Below, in pieces: positions 1 through 11,340 of a stretch of 64,000 bases of DNA (positions within the stretch are counted from its first letter, which is position 1; each line of letters begins with the position of its first letter). Source of the DNA: Galeruca laticollis (taxonomy: Eukaryota > Arthropoda > Insecta > Coleoptera > Chrysomelidae). The notes below the pieces were generated by a model. The model was not told the origin of the DNA. It worked only from the letters and a program-made list of their open reading frames with translations, and searched no databases. The stretch covers positions 52,043,813 to 52,107,812 of the forward strand of contig OY998176.1 of NCBI GenBank assembly GCA_963921935.1, given 5' to 3'. Made by a program: the position numbers and the translations under genes.

Positions 1-242
1 ATTGGAAGGAAGCAGCTGATGTACTTGGGCACATAAAGAGAATGCAGGAAGACATATAATAATAATTTATTCACAAAATATCGTAAAGAAAATATAAATA
101 GTAGATAAAAATATGTGAATAAACAATCCGAAGGTATCCGAGAGGTGTGCCTACAGCGGTTTCGGCAAAAGAAGAGTAAATATAATTAAAAATACAAGTT
201 AAAACAAATATACACTAAATTCAACAGTATCTAATTGAATAA
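1..242. other. Unassigned AT-rich sequence
   Basis: No gene is recognised. A short plus-strand open stretch at 2-58 (starting WKEAADVLGHIK) ends at a stop and could be the tail of a decayed protein, but it is too short to assign. Confidence 0.3.
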
Positions 243-656
243 TTTCAGTTTCAGTTTGTTAGCACGATAAAGCCTCCGGAGTATATACAAGTGACCAATT
301 TTATGATTGGATATTATTCAGAGCGTCTCAAAGATGAACCCTATTGATATCCAACTCAGTAAAGCCAGTACAACGGGAGCTATGGTACTTGAAGTACCAA
401 ATTTTCGTCATTTTTGGAGAATATTCAGTTTGTTAGCACGATACAGCCTCCAGAGAGTATACGATTGATCAATTTTATGATTGAATATTGTTCAAGGTGT
501 CTCACAGATGTACCCTATTGATTTTCAGTTGACTAGAGCGAGTACAGGGGTCCTATAAATCCAGATATACTGAATTTTTGGTTATTTTTGGAGAAATTTC
601 GGTTTGTTTGCACGATACATCCCCCGAAGTGTATACAAGTAACAAGTTTATGATAG
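243..656 (+). repeat. Satellite-type tandem repeats, partial copy D of the satellite-bearing element
   Basis: About two and a half tandem units of roughly 175 bp, each with the landmark GTTAGCACGATA. The first two units seen also carry a near-palindrome of the type GGTACTTGAAGTACC. The same monomer appears in reverse orientation at 12.6-13.4, 47.8-48.5 and 49.1-49.7 kb. The array stops at about 656, just before a mariner-type coding scrap, so one end of the carrier element is missing. Confidence 0.75.
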
Positions 657-686
657 AATATTGTTCAGGGCTTTTTATGGGGCCAT

Positions 687-872
687 TTGAAAGAAAAAAT
701 TCATTCCGATACCAGTTACAGTATTGCAATAATTAGAGAGAAAATTGAAGCTGAAATTGAACTTCTTAACTATCGAAATAGTAATAAAATTTTAAACTGT
801 ATACAAAACTTAAGGAGAAGGTATGAACTTTATATTAAAACTAACGGCGGTAATTTTGAGCACTTACTTTAG
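687..872 (+). pseudogene. Mariner-family transposase, C-terminal fragment
   Basis: A 61-codon open stretch ending in NGGNFEHLL followed by a stop. This matches the usual C-terminus of mariner/Tc1-type transposases (Leu-Arg-rich helix, then GGHFEHLL). No catalytic DDD/DDE region is present, and the upstream side is replaced by satellite repeats. It is a remnant and its first Met is not meaningful. Confidence 0.55.
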
Positions 873-1250
873 TTTGCTTAAAATTTATGAAAATATCAAA
901 TCGGTTTCTATTTTGTAATAAACACTGTATTGCTTTTTATGTTGTTTGCTATTGTATTGTATTTCGTAATAAACACTGTATTGTTTTTTATTTTCTTTGT
1001 TAATGTCACACCCAGTCGCCTATTTTTTAAACATTTACTGTCTATTACTTTAGAAGATACTTAGTTTTGACAGATAATATCAACAAGTGCAGTAAGCCAT
1101 GCATAGCCAATTACTTTTTTTACCTAAATACTAACTTAAATACTTTAGGAGTCTACTGCCCATTATTTTGGAAAGTACAAAAGCTAGACCTATAAAAGTA
1201 TATATTTTTGTTATGAGAAAAAAGGGCACTATTCGAATATGTCATAATAT
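873..1250. other. Unassigned AT-rich sequence with a short direct repeat
   Basis: No gene seen. The words GTAATAAACACTGTATTG occur twice (about 915 and 967), a local duplication of about 50 bp. Confidence 0.4.
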
Positions 1251-1251
1251 A

Positions 1252-1435
1252 CAGGGTGTTGTATTTAAAAAAAATATTTTTATATTATACCCCGTAATTC
1301 AAAAACGCTATTAGTGTGCAAAGTACATTTTATTAAAATACGTTTATACTCCTACAACTTTTATAAAAAACTTTTTTTTGTATCTGTAGGCATAAGAGAA
1401 ATAAAGGGGTGGTCAAATTATAACCAATAACCCTG
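1252..1435. mobile_element. Possible short TA-flanked MITE
   Basis: A 184-bp segment bounded by CAGGGT at the left and ACCCTG at the right, each flanked by TA. It abuts the 5' end of the FLYWCH/MULE copy that starts at 1446. Inverted similarity beyond the first six bases is weak, so this is a tentative mariner-like MITE. Confidence 0.3.
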
Positions 1436-1445
1436 TACAGCAAAA

Positions 1446-2504
1446 ATGTGCAAAGCAAAACTATATACCGTGGGCGAAAATAAAATTGTGGAAAGTGAAT
1501 TAGTGCATAATCATGAAGTGGATAGTACTCTCGATAGACAAAAACTAAGTAACAGCGTGAAAAGTAAGGTTGTTGGAGATATTTCTGAGCGACCGATGAA
1601 GTTAATCCATAAAGAGTTGAAAAACTTTCCTGAATTGGTGAGCAATCTGTCGTTAAAGGACTTGGATTATACAAGAGAGAATATTTATTCTGCACGTCGT
1701 ACGTTCTTGCTTCCTCTACCAAAAAATATTCAAGATGTACATGAAGCGTTAATATGTCTGGACATCAAAACATTACAACAGGACAGTTTTCTGCTAGTCA
1801 ACGATACTGAAAATAATATTGTTATATTTTCTTGTTTTCTAAATTTAAATTTTCTGTGTTCCTCGGACGTGATTTATATGGACAGAACTTTCCAATATTG
1901 CGTGTAATACTTTTATCAATTTTTCACTCTGCATGCGTATAAAAATGGACAGTATGTGCCAGTAGTGTTCGCTTTATTACCTTCTAAGACCAAATATGTT
2001 TACGAGAAATTATTCCTGCACATTGTGTCAGAATGTAATAGGTTTCAACTTTGTTTAAATCCAAAAAAAAATATTATTGACTTTGAGATTGCCATACATT
2101 TGGCTGTTTAAGCTATTTTTCCAACATCTGAAATAAGACACTACGTTTTTCAATTAAAGCAAGACTGGTATCGTAAAATTATACAGTTTGCTTTGTCTGT
2201 CCATTATAATGATTTAAAATCAGATATTGGAAAATTGCTCAAACATTTGTTCGGTCTACCGTTTGTCGATCCGCTTCAAGTATCTGAAACATTTTGTTTT
2301 CATTTAATGCCAGATAAACCAGAAAATAGTTCAGTGACTGAATTTTCTTATTATTTGGTCGAACATTATATTGATGAGGAATCTAAGTTTCCTCCCATAT
2401 TATGGGCAGAAATGTCATCAAGTGTTATACGTTCCACTAACAACTAACCCATGTGAATCGTTTCATGCACATTTTAATAAAAGTTTTTATTCCTCGCATC
2501 CTAA
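1446..2504 (+). pseudogene. FLYWCH/MULE-type transposase, copy 1, 5' part
   Basis: First part of a Mutator-like (MULE) transposase preceded by the end of a FLYWCH-type zinc finger (CKAKLYTVG ... HNHE). The reading frame carries conserved blocks shared with the copies at 40.8 and 61.6 kb: YMDRTFQYC, NGQYVPVVFALLP, DFEIAIH, WYRKIIQ, FGLPFVDP and NPCESFHAHF. The DRTF and DFE blocks fit the MULE DDE nuclease. It is decayed: a stop at about 1905, another in the DFE region at about 2110, and a frameshift at about 2440. The N-terminal half of the zinc finger is missing. The gene is interrupted after SSHP by a PIF/Harbinger element and resumes at 5472. Confidence 0.85.
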
Positions 2505-2724
2505 AGCATCGTCCGTGGAACCTAACCTAAAGGTGGGTACAGACATAGAACAAAACTTCTTATCGTAACTCCGTCGTGCAACAATTGTTTGTTACGCATC
2601 GAAGATACGGCGTGTCAACAAATATAGCGTATCAATAAATCGTCGAATATCTTATAAACGGGACATTTTGCCGTTCCGTCTTTAATAAAACAGAAAAATT
2701 AAATTAGTTTTTTTCTTGTGTGCA

Positions 2725-4780
2725 ATGGAGGTTGTTGCAGCAGTTTTTATATACATGCATTACTTAGTTAAAAAAAATTAAAAAACACGCGCAGAAAGAC
2801 GCTGGTGGCAGACCCGGTTGTATACTAATAGAAGTGTGTACAGCGGAAATCATTTACTGTTGGATTTAAAATGTCAGGCAACAAGTGGCCTTTACAAAAA
2901 TTTTACTAGAATGTCTCCAACAGACTTCGATTACTTGATTAATTTAATTGGACCCCAAATAGCACGAAAAGATACTAGATGGAGAACGGCAATTTCTGTT
3001 CAAGAAAGGTTGGAAGTAACAATTCGGTTTCTGGCGACTGGTGACTCTTCCACCAGTCTACAATACCTTTTTAAAATTTCTAAACAATCGATAAGTGCTA
3101 TAGTTCCTGAAGTGTGCGAAGCCATTATAGAAGGATTAAAAGAAAATATACAGGTAAGAAACTGTTTTATTAAAGAAGTATAATAAACACATTAAACAAA
3201 ACAAATGTTTATCTTAAATTCTATAATTCAATATTGGGCATATCCAATAGTTGGCGTGGTAAAGAATTGACTGGATTACTGCGAGTTGAATGATCCGAAA
3301 TACTAGAATTAGCATAATTATAGGCTGGAGATGGTACCTGTAAATGCTATTGAGTAAAACTGGAAGCTTGGCTATCTCGATGCTGTCCAAATTGAGAATG
3401 TTGTGGCACAGAATTCGCAAAGAATGACTGAAGAGTATGAGTACGGTATGATTGCGAATGATAAAAATTGGTTGAACTTTGTTCGAGATGGGTCTTGTCT
3501 GCTTTAAACAAAATTAACATAATATTTTGTTGTACAGTACTTTGTAATTCAAGAGAATATTTGGCCAACTTTTTTGCCGCAAGATTTCCAAATATTTGAC
3601 ATTCGTTTTGCTCCTGTGGGTTTCTAGCGTTTGCTGATGCTTCTGACGGTATTTTAAAAGCTTTATCTAATTTCTCAGAATCTTCATTCCTCTTTTGGCG
3701 TTTCCTACTAGGTGTCGCTTCATCGCTTTTCTTTTCGGTACATTTTCTATACTTTCCCGATTCTCTTGTACAGCAGAATTTTTATCGTTATCTGCTAATG
3801 TTCCTTCATCACCCGATATTTCCTTTTCATCATTATCTTCTTCTTCGTGTACAATCTAAAAATAAAAATAATTTAAAGTAAGTATTTAATAAACAAACTT
3901 ATTTAGAAAATAAAAATATGTCCTATTTTTGGCGCACTGTATAATTTGTTTTAACGGAATTTGTTTTAATTTTTACAGATACCTTCAACACCAGGAAGAT
4001 GGTTAGAAGTGGCATAACAGTTTGAGGACACCTGGATTTTTCCACATTGTCTGGGTGCTTTATATGGGAAGCATGTTGTTCTACAAGCTCCAATTAACAC
4101 TGGAAGCGAGTTCTTTAATTACAAATCAACATTTAGTGTAGTTCTTTTTGCCCTAGTGGATGTTAATTATAACTTTTTGTATGTTGATGCTGGAGGCCAA
4201 GGAAGAATTTCAGATGGTGGTATCGTTAAAAACTGCTCGCTTTACAAAAAATTAGAGCGAAATGACTTAAATTTACCTGAACCAGAAGCTTTACATGGCA
4301 GGCAACAGAAAATTCCCTATTTTTTTATTGGAGACGAGGCATTTGCCTTCAACTGAGTCGTTAATAAAACCGTTTTCGGGAATACATCCTAAAGGGTCAT
4401 TGCAAAGAGTGTTTAACTACAGATTATCTCGCGCGCGAAGAACTGTAGAAAATGTATTTGGCATCGCCTCAACCGTTTTTAGAGTACTTCGTAAACCGAT
4501 GTTACTTGAACCCAGAAAAGCTGAATTAGTTATAATGACAGTAGCTCATCTACATAATTTTATAAGAGAAAGTTCCACATCTTGTGCTTTGTATACGCCA
4601 CATGGAACCTTCGATACAGAAATTGATGGAAAACTTGTAGAAGGAAAGTATAAAACTATAACTAATGAACCAATGTCTTCTTTATTTCCAATAAGAAATA
4701 TTCCCAGGAGACCAACCGAAAATGCAACACGAGTTGTCATCGTACTTTCAAAACGGAGATCGACTTTTGTGGCAAGATAA
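2725..4780 (+). pseudogene. PIF/Harbinger transposase (HARBI1-like nuclease), two exons
   Basis: Cut-and-paste transposase of the Harbinger superfamily. Exon 1 (about 2725-3152) has the RRWW motif and the helix-turn-helix-like region with SKQSISAIVPEVC; it has an early TAA stop at about 2779. An intron with donor GTAAGA (3153) and acceptor TTTTACAG (about 3978) leads to exon 2, which carries the DDE nuclease: a DAGGQGRISDGG block, GDEAF, and a final E in RRTVENVFGIA. A frameshift at about 4355 separates GDEAF from LIKPFSG. There is also a stop shortly after the exon 2 start. The catalytic residues are still legible, but the gene is inactive as it stands. Confidence 0.88.
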
Positions 4781-5225
4781 TTATACGTAATTCGTAATTC
4801 GTTTTATACTTACGGTGCTTTGTGTTTCCCGAACCATGTTTTTGTCCCAAAGGAATAGCAAATTTTTAAAGGCAAACCAACTACTTTCATAGATATCTGA
4901 AAGCCCTGTAATAAATAAAAAAAAATTGTAATTGAGAAGTAAATAAACAAAATGGAAAAGAAATTAATTTTCAATTATTCAAACTTACCTTTACCCGTAC
5001 CGTGGCTCTATTTGATTTTTGCTTTCTCTCGCCTAAGTCCTGACAGAAGAACATTAATTTTTTTTTGCATTCATCTACTGTTGTCCGAAACTCTACAGCA
5101 AGTTCTTCCCAAGCATCATGCTTCTTTATTTTATAATAGTATTTGGGATGTTTTGCATCCCACAAAATTTCTTTATTACGATAACTATTTATGAAACCCA
5201 GGGTAGATTCTTCTGTCCACTCCAT
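3347..5225 (-). pseudogene. Harbinger-associated MADF-type DNA-binding protein, three exons
   Basis: Second gene of the Harbinger element, likely a DNA-binding partner of the transposase (family knowledge: Harbinger elements carry a Myb/SANT or MADF protein). Exon 1 (5225-4989) begins MEWTEEST and is a MADF domain with a W-T-E-E start and an ILWDAKHPKYYY block. Exon 2 (4905-4814) carries SSWFAFKNLLFL, typical of the MADF-BESS linker, but that frame is one base off the simple splice, so a small indel is likely. Exon 3 (3855-3347) has an acidic/basic stretch, then a BESS-like region (FGNLAAKKLAKYSLELQ). Exon 3 has a frameshift near 3720. Exon 3 lies inside the transposase intron on the opposite strand. 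Confidence 0.75.
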
Positions 5226-5471
5226 GTTTTCAACTGAATAAACAAAACGAAAAATAAATCGCAACTGTGTACCGCAGACCTGTCCAGACATGCTAACAAG
5301 TGGTGCAACATCAGTGCATATCATTTCTTTGATGCGGCGTCAAAAAACCGACAACCGATGGAACGCCCAGATGTTACTATGTTCTGGTGTTACGGTGTTA
5401 CGAAGTGCCGTCCACACTTGTTACGCGACGGCGTTACGATACGAAGTTTTGTTATATGTCTGTACGCACCT

Positions 5472-5676
5472 TAATGTGTTCACTTTTATTGATGTACTTT
5501 TAAATTATCGAACAAATACATATATTAAAATAAGAAGCGCTAATAATAATATTAATAAACCGCTTTATGGGAAAGCGAATAAAAAACAGATATTTTTAGA
5601 TCAACAAATACATCTATATAAAACCAATGTAATATACTTAAACACTTTTGTAAAATCCGTGTCTTATTATTCCTGA
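5472..5676 (+). pseudogene. FLYWCH/MULE-type transposase, copy 1, 3' part
   Basis: Directly continues the frame lost at 2504: after SSHP the reading resumes as NVFTFIDVLLNYRTNTYIKI and ends in KSVSYYS plus a stop. Copy 2 has the same block (HPSIFIFIEKLKDCQIDAYLKI ... VKSVSHQ). This shows that the Harbinger insertion split a pre-existing MULE gene. Confidence 0.85.
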
Positions 5677-5739
5677 AATAAATGTACATATACCTTTACC
5701 ATTTAATTTATTTTATATTTCCTTAATCTCCTTCCCTGC

Positions 5740-6296
5740 CCGTTCATTCCACCCTCTAGCAGATATTTTAAAAAGTCAAAAATGTTTTCCAGCGATTTTC
5801 AGGTTTTTTTTTTAAATGTTGTACCATGAATATTTTTTGAAATATGGCTGACAGCCGGCGTTCTTGGTTGTTCACCCTGTATTTGCTGATTACGCACAGA
5901 AACATCTATAGGATGTCGTCTAGAATGTCTTAGGTATATTATTTAAATAATGTACCTCCTGTATTGTTTTTGAAATGTTTCATTTAGTTCATTTGTAGGA
6001 TGTTGTTGTATAGACATTGCATTAACATCTAAAATATGTTAAAAGACATTTCTGATTGTGACAGAAATGTTGCTTTTAGTTCATTATAAAGACATCCTTT
6101 TGAGGAAGTTCTAGTAACATCACAGTAATGTAAAAAGGTAGCGCTTTACCAACGCTTAGAAGTTAAGATGTAACATCACAAAAGTTAACAGACTTAAGCT
6201 GGGCAGAAGCGGGTTTTCTAGATGTGCATATGATGAAAACAAGAGAAAAAAAAGCTGGATTAATATGACTGTAATATTTATTTGCATGATGGGTAT
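5740..6296 (+). repeat. Repeat family X, truncated right end (X0)
   Basis: Closely matches the right end of the complete copy X1 (9740-10347) in the same orientation, including the right half of a nested MITE ending TTCACCCTG (5879) and the following array of AACATC/GATGTT words. It ends at GCATGATGGG, equivalent to GCATAGTGGG of X1. Nothing is coded. Confidence 0.75.
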
Positions 6297-6454
6297 TTAT
6301 CATATGGAAAATGTGATCTAATATATATTCAGCACAATTTTGTCACCAAACTTGTGAATGTGTCAAACGGGCTTTACATATTTAAGAAAATCTATTTTTT
6401 GTAGTTGTGTGTACTGAAATTGTTTTAATGATTACTTATTATTGTTCATTTTAG

Positions 6455-6548
6455 GCTGCTAAATTATGCAACCTAGGGGACCGAACCCGAACCACATATG
6501 AATTTGTGGCCAGATGTCTGCGTACCGTGCTGACTGACTCCCTTGCCA
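6455..6548 (+). pseudogene. Exon-like fragment of a DUF4806-type protein
   Basis: A 94-bp open segment bounded by an acceptor (TTTTAG) and a donor (GTAAGT). It encodes a block with RCLRTVLTDSLA, resembling the C-terminal helix of DUF4806 proteins (compare the decayed copy near 50.15 kb with LLTNGLAAQYSW). The X1 element is inserted just downstream of the donor and no convincing next exon was found. It could be a host exon or a remnant of an EnSpm-associated gene. Confidence 0.4.
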
Positions 6549-6570
6549 GTAAGTAGAAAAGATGTAGTAC

Positions 6571-9500
6571 CCACTAAACAAGAAACATAACAAGTCTTTT
6601 TTGTGATGTTCTTTGATGTAAACAATAATACTTGAACTTGCAGTTACATACACATTCTATGAACTTCTTTTTAGCAACTTCCTATAGGAAACATTCATAC
6701 GATGTTAATCTGTATACTTCTCACTAATGTCACATACATAACGTTACTGTAATATTACAAATTAACATGTTTCTAAGATGATCACATTTTGCAGTTACTT
6801 TTACATCTTTCAAAATAATTTTTAGTAACATCCTACGATTACGTTTGTACGATGTTAGTTCATAAACCTCTCAGTAATATCTCATATTAAACATCACAGT
6901 AACATAAAAAAAGGAGAAAACAGAAGAGGACGAACGAAACAAACAGTAGTTAGTAGTTATCTGTGGAAACAAATGACAAGCATGAATGGGCGGGTGGTTT
7001 TCAGTTTTGTGTTATATTTTTTATTTGCAGGAAGCACATTTTTTGCAAGAAAAGGTATTTGAATAAAGTGGTCTTCGTTTTCGTTAGTTCCTACTTAGCT
7101 ACAGTTTCTATACTTAGTTATAAATCTTGTTATAATGGACGAACAACAGTTGTTCCAAAATCATAAATATTAAAACTTAATACTCATTCAATACTTTAAT
7201 CGGCTATTGTACATTGAAATTCCAGGTGGCGGAATTGTACACTAACATTATATAATAGAGTTTACAAAATAGGGGTTCTTTCAACTTTTGTAATATTTAT
7301 TTAGTAAGTATATTTTAACAACGATTCACAATATTCCAAATCCTAGATATGCATTATACCCTACAAAAAAACTTAATATTGCAATAGGGTAGATAATATT
7401 ATTGATAAAAAAACATGATCATATGTTGGCAGAGATTTGAATCTAGAAGAAAATCTTTTCAATGTTCAAGATGTTTCAGAAGCTACTTACATAAATGAAA
7501 TAAAAAGCAAATAGTTGGTAATTATGTAAAGGGGAGTAACTATTTCAGATAGTCTGATAGAGACATTGTATTAAACAGTACAAAAAATATTGAATCAAGT
7601 ATCTCTAGTTCTAGTTTTTGTAGTAGTAGTCATGGCCATCAATATAGTTTTACAGATTTAGCAAATTTAACCATTAATACTAACAATTCTTGTAAACAAT
7701 TGGAGACTGTTTAAGACATTAAAAAAATAAATTTCTGTTAAAAAGCTCATTTCCATTTGAAAATACACTGAATACAATCAATAAGCTGTAGCTGTCCCTT
7801 ACAATGGTACCTATATTAATCTAGTTGAAGAATATGTAACTTATGACACTGAATGCTTCAGTCAACAAACATAATTCAATTATTTATTATTGTAGAAACA
7901 CAGCTATTGGATACTCAATTGGATACAATTAATTATAAACTCATTTAACTTGATAATGTGTTCATCTCTTCTTCATAAGTAGTTTTTTTTGTATACAGGG
8001 TATTAATAATGCTTAGTTTTCATTAAGTTACAATTCCACGATGTTAATATATGATATGTTCCAGGATGAAAATAACAAGAAAAGAAGTATGAATTTTCAT
8101 GGCACACCTGAATTTACCTGCCAAGCGGAGTGAGGCATATAATAGAAGGTAAATCATGAAAAGTCACTTCTCGAAATAAAATATGTTGTTATTCCTTTGA
8201 AGAACGCCGCATGTATCTTATGGGAAATGGGTCCCAATCAATTGGCTGAAAATCAAGTTTGATGTAGTTTATGATGATCGATCAAAGGTCTCCATGGGCA
8301 CAATTTGATCTGAAGTAATTGTTTTATTAGCCGCTGTTAAGAACACCTTTAAATGTTTCACAGATAAGGATGTTGAAGTGTACGTTATGGAATGGTTGAG
8401 GCACTTGAAACAGCGACTCTTGCGTAAGAAAAACTAACCGTAAGTAAACGATAGAATTTTCTTTAATCAGATTGGATTTCTGTTGATTTGACGTAATGTT
8501 TCATGAATTCTTTATGCTGTAAAATTTTTATTAGTTCAAATATTGTTAAAAAACTATTCTAATAAATGTTTTGTAAACTAGCTGTAATGTATGTGTATCC
8601 GTTAAACTTTATTAATTCAGTTTCAAAGTATGTTACCTTATGATAACTACAGATTATTATACCCTTTTTATTCCTTGCTTTCACTGAATGCATCCAATAG
8701 TTTCCACTTTCCACACTTGTTATGTAACATGCTTACACAATTTTATATTTTTTAGGTTGGATTCCTGGACAAGATATATTTTTCTAATTTTGTACCTGTT
8801 TTTCTCAAATTTACTGTGCTGTTCATTAATAGTGAATAAACGTTTTAAATCCTTTATTGCTTTTTTTGCTATTTATTTTAAATGTACAGGGTGAACAACA
8901 ATGAACGACTGTAGGCCACATCTCAGAAAAGAATCATGGTACAACTTTCAAAAAAATTACCTTTGGGTAAGTGATCCTGAAAAATTGCTGGAAAATATTT
9001 TGCAGTCTCTAAAATATCCGCTAGGGGTGGAATGAACACTCGAAAACATAATTCTCCAAATAAACATACTAAAGGTGTCCTAAAAATCCAATTTTTGAAA
9101 TCTTGATAATATTACAAAAAAATTTGATTAAAGAGATTTTTGGCCATTATTCTTCAAAAAATAGGTGGAGAAGGTTCAGACTTATGAACAAATGTATAAC
9201 TTTTTCGCTTTTTAACCGATATTATTGATTTTAGCTGCATTCAAAAGTGTTTTTCTGTTTAATAAGATTGATAACAAAATTGGATAATTTTGTATCCACT
9301 CGGAAATTTCAAATGTAAATTGAAGGATTTTTTTAATTTTTATATCTGATATCGTAAATCTTATATCTTAGAACAGATTCCTATTTTTCAACCCCTTTTC
9401 ATTAGAATTCAAAAAATGCCTCATTACATTTGAAATTTCCGAGTAAAGTGGGAAAATTGTAGACTTTTTCAGATAGCGTTAACAAAATTGTACAATTTTG

Positions 9501-10346
9501 TTATTTTTGTTAAGCATATGTTATTAAAGAGGAAAAACTCTTTTAAATGATGCCAAAAACATTGATATCGATTAAAAAACAAAAAGTGTTACATTTGTTT
9601 TTTAGGTTGAACCTTCCCCACCCCTTACTTGAAGAAAAAGGACAAAAAGTCCCTAACTACATTTTTTCATAATCTTATCAATATATCAAAAATTGTATTT
9701 CTAGGATACCTTTGTGTGTCTTTTTTGGAGATAATCATAGTATTATGTTTTTAAGTGTTCATTCCACTCCATAGCAGATATTTTAGGAATTAACAAATAT
9801 TTTCCAGTGATTTTTCAGGATCATTTTCCTGAAGATATTTTTTTAAAGTTGTACCATGACTATTTTTTGAAAAATGGCTGACAGCCGGCGTTCTTAGCTG
9901 TTCACCCTGTATTTGCTGATTAGTCACTTAAACATCTATAGGATGTCATCTAGAATGTTTGAGGTATATTATTTAGAGGTTTAAGTAATGTCCATACAAC
10001 ATCTAAGAGAATACACTGTATTGTTTTTGAAATATCGCATTTAGATCATTGATAAGATGTTATTTTTTAGGCATTGCATTAACATCGACAAGATGTTAAA
10101 AGGCATTTCAGAATGTAACAGAAATGTTGTTTTTAGTTCGTTATAAAGACTTCCTTTTGAGGAAGTTCTGGTAACATCTCAGTAATGTAAGAAGGCAGCG
10201 CTTTAACAACGCTTAGAAGTTAAGTTGAAACATCACAGCCACTTGCTGGGCATAAGCATGTGATGTAAACAAGAGGAAAAAAAGGAAGAACATTATCACA
10301 ATGTGAAGTTGAATTAACATAACCGTAATATTTATTTGCATAGTGG
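6571..10346 (+). mobile_element. Repeat family X, full copy (X1)
   Basis: A non-coding element of about 3.8 kb beginning CCACTAAACAAG and ending GCATAGTGG, with GTAC on each side (6567-6570 and 10347-10350), so a 4-bp target duplication is possible. Both terminal regions are packed with GATGTT/AACATC words. It contains a nested TA-flanked MITE at 8887-9909. An inverted copy lies at 20527-23780. No transposase was found, so this looks non-autonomous, superfamily unknown. It lies 369 bp from the vestigial exon on the intron side. Confidence 0.7.
8887..9909. mobile_element. Foldback MITE with TA target duplication, nested in X1
   Basis: Starts CAGGGTGAACAAC and ends with the inverted GTTCACCCTG, flanked by TA. 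Inverted similarity continues for over 200 bp on each side (8887-9130 against 9690-9909), consistent with a Tc1/mariner-type MITE. A deleted 348-bp relative lies in X2 (20990-21337), and X0 retains its right half. Confidence 0.75.
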
Positions 10347-10715
10347 GTACTTACAGTGATTATTAGGATATTATATAATAGATGCCATGCATGTCATATG
10401 TTTGAAATAAGATGCATTTTACGATATACAAAAGTGAAATTTTGGGATGTAGAAAATCCGATGGCTGAGTAATGATAACAGAGATAGTGCTTGTGTACAA
10501 TTATTGTTTTAGAATAAAATACTGGAAGCCGCCGGAGCTAAAAGGTATTTTGTTATGGTTAGTAGAGTATTTTTTCTCAAACGCTATAGTCAAATTGATT
10601 CACTAATTACAGCACTATCCACCATAGTTACCAGGGAAAAATTGGACAAATGAAATTGTGTTAAAAATCACACATTGAATGAATCAATACACATTTCAAA
10701 TAAGATTTCACTTAC

Positions 10716-10859
10716 CCTATCATATTGGTGGGCAGCTCCGAAAGGTGAAGTAAAAGGACCTGTTCTCGGAACAGGATGCGCCGACACTGGCGGAGCTGCT
10801 CCAGCTCTTTGATATAAATACGGATAATATGCCTGGTACATAACTTCAGAACAACTCAT
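10716..10859 (-). CDS. vg: Vestigial, first coding exon (5' partial)
   Basis: Encodes the N-terminal 48 residues of Vestigial, the nuclear co-factor that pairs with Scalloped/TEAD to drive wing and muscle gene expression. The exon starts MSCSEVMYQAYYPYLYQRAG, closely parallel to the Drosophila N-terminus (SCPEVMYGAYYPYLYGRAG), and ends at QYDR followed by the donor GTAAGTG. The start is the Met of MSCSEV; an upstream in-frame Met (10874) is possible but lacks family support. The Scalloped-interaction (TONDU/vg) domain is not in this exon and was not found at lower coordinates, so the rest of the gene probably lies beyond position 1 with a long TE-filled first intron. This is the most confident host gene here. 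Confidence 0.88.
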
Positions 10860-11340
10860 TATATAGATATGCACATTGTTAACCGATCAATAACACTTTT
10901 TTCAATCTAATTTCACAGGAAGAACTAACGGAAGAATTTATCACAGACACACCAAACATACTTTTCGTGCCAAAATCCTTCAAGACATCCTAACAGTCGG
11001 AAGCTTACGTTTGTATGTCAAAATCACACGACACGTTACTCGAACCGGCAAGAAACTGATTCTTAGACTGAAATAAAAATTCTTCACCCTTGTTTAAACG
11101 CAACACCGCCCATTCTCCCACTGTGCGCATAACCGAACACACCTTCCCATAGTGATTACGGCATTCCTCGGACGTCTACCAATCATAACCGAGGTTCAGA
11201 TTGGAGGGACCAATCGTGAACCGACATTCAGTTTGGCATGAGCAAGTTTTATATCAAATAATAGTCCTACAAAGGGTATGGAAGCCATACGGAATCATTT
11301 TAGTTGAGTGATTTGCTCTTCATTATTGCTGGCACGCTTT
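10860..11340 (-). promoter_or_regulatory. Presumed vestigial 5' UTR and proximal promoter
   Basis: Less AT-rich than its surroundings and free of recognisable transposon sequence, immediately upstream of the vestigial start codon. A TATAAAA word on the minus strand (11247-11253) could be a TATA box, placing a start site near 11220. This is inference from position and composition; no transcript evidence is available. Confidence 0.4.

Larger units (their letters stand above)
2531..5471. mobile_element. PIF/Harbinger DNA transposon inserted in MULE copy 1
   Basis: Terminal inverted repeats begin AGGTGGGTACAGACAT at the left and match the right end (reverse complement AGGTGCGTACAGACAT); similarity runs for more than 50 bp. 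TAA flanks both ends (2528-2530 and 5472-5474), the classic 3-bp Harbinger target duplication. It encodes a plus-strand transposase and a minus-strand MADF-type protein. A 26-bp filler (2505-2530) separates the MULE sequence, which itself ends in TAA, from the left TIR. Confidence 0.9.

Noticed and set aside
1333..1722. 129-codon minus-strand frame
   Set aside because: Antisense shadow of the MULE transposase; no family resemblance and the plus frame is clearly coding.
4971..5324. Upstream extension of the MADF frame before MEWTEE
   Set aside because: The extra residues run into the element's terminal region; the MADF domain begins at MEWTEE.
10513..10542. Possible exon after the DUF4806-like exon, or a vestigial exon
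   Set aside because: Splice-like edges, but no frame joins and no family resemblance.
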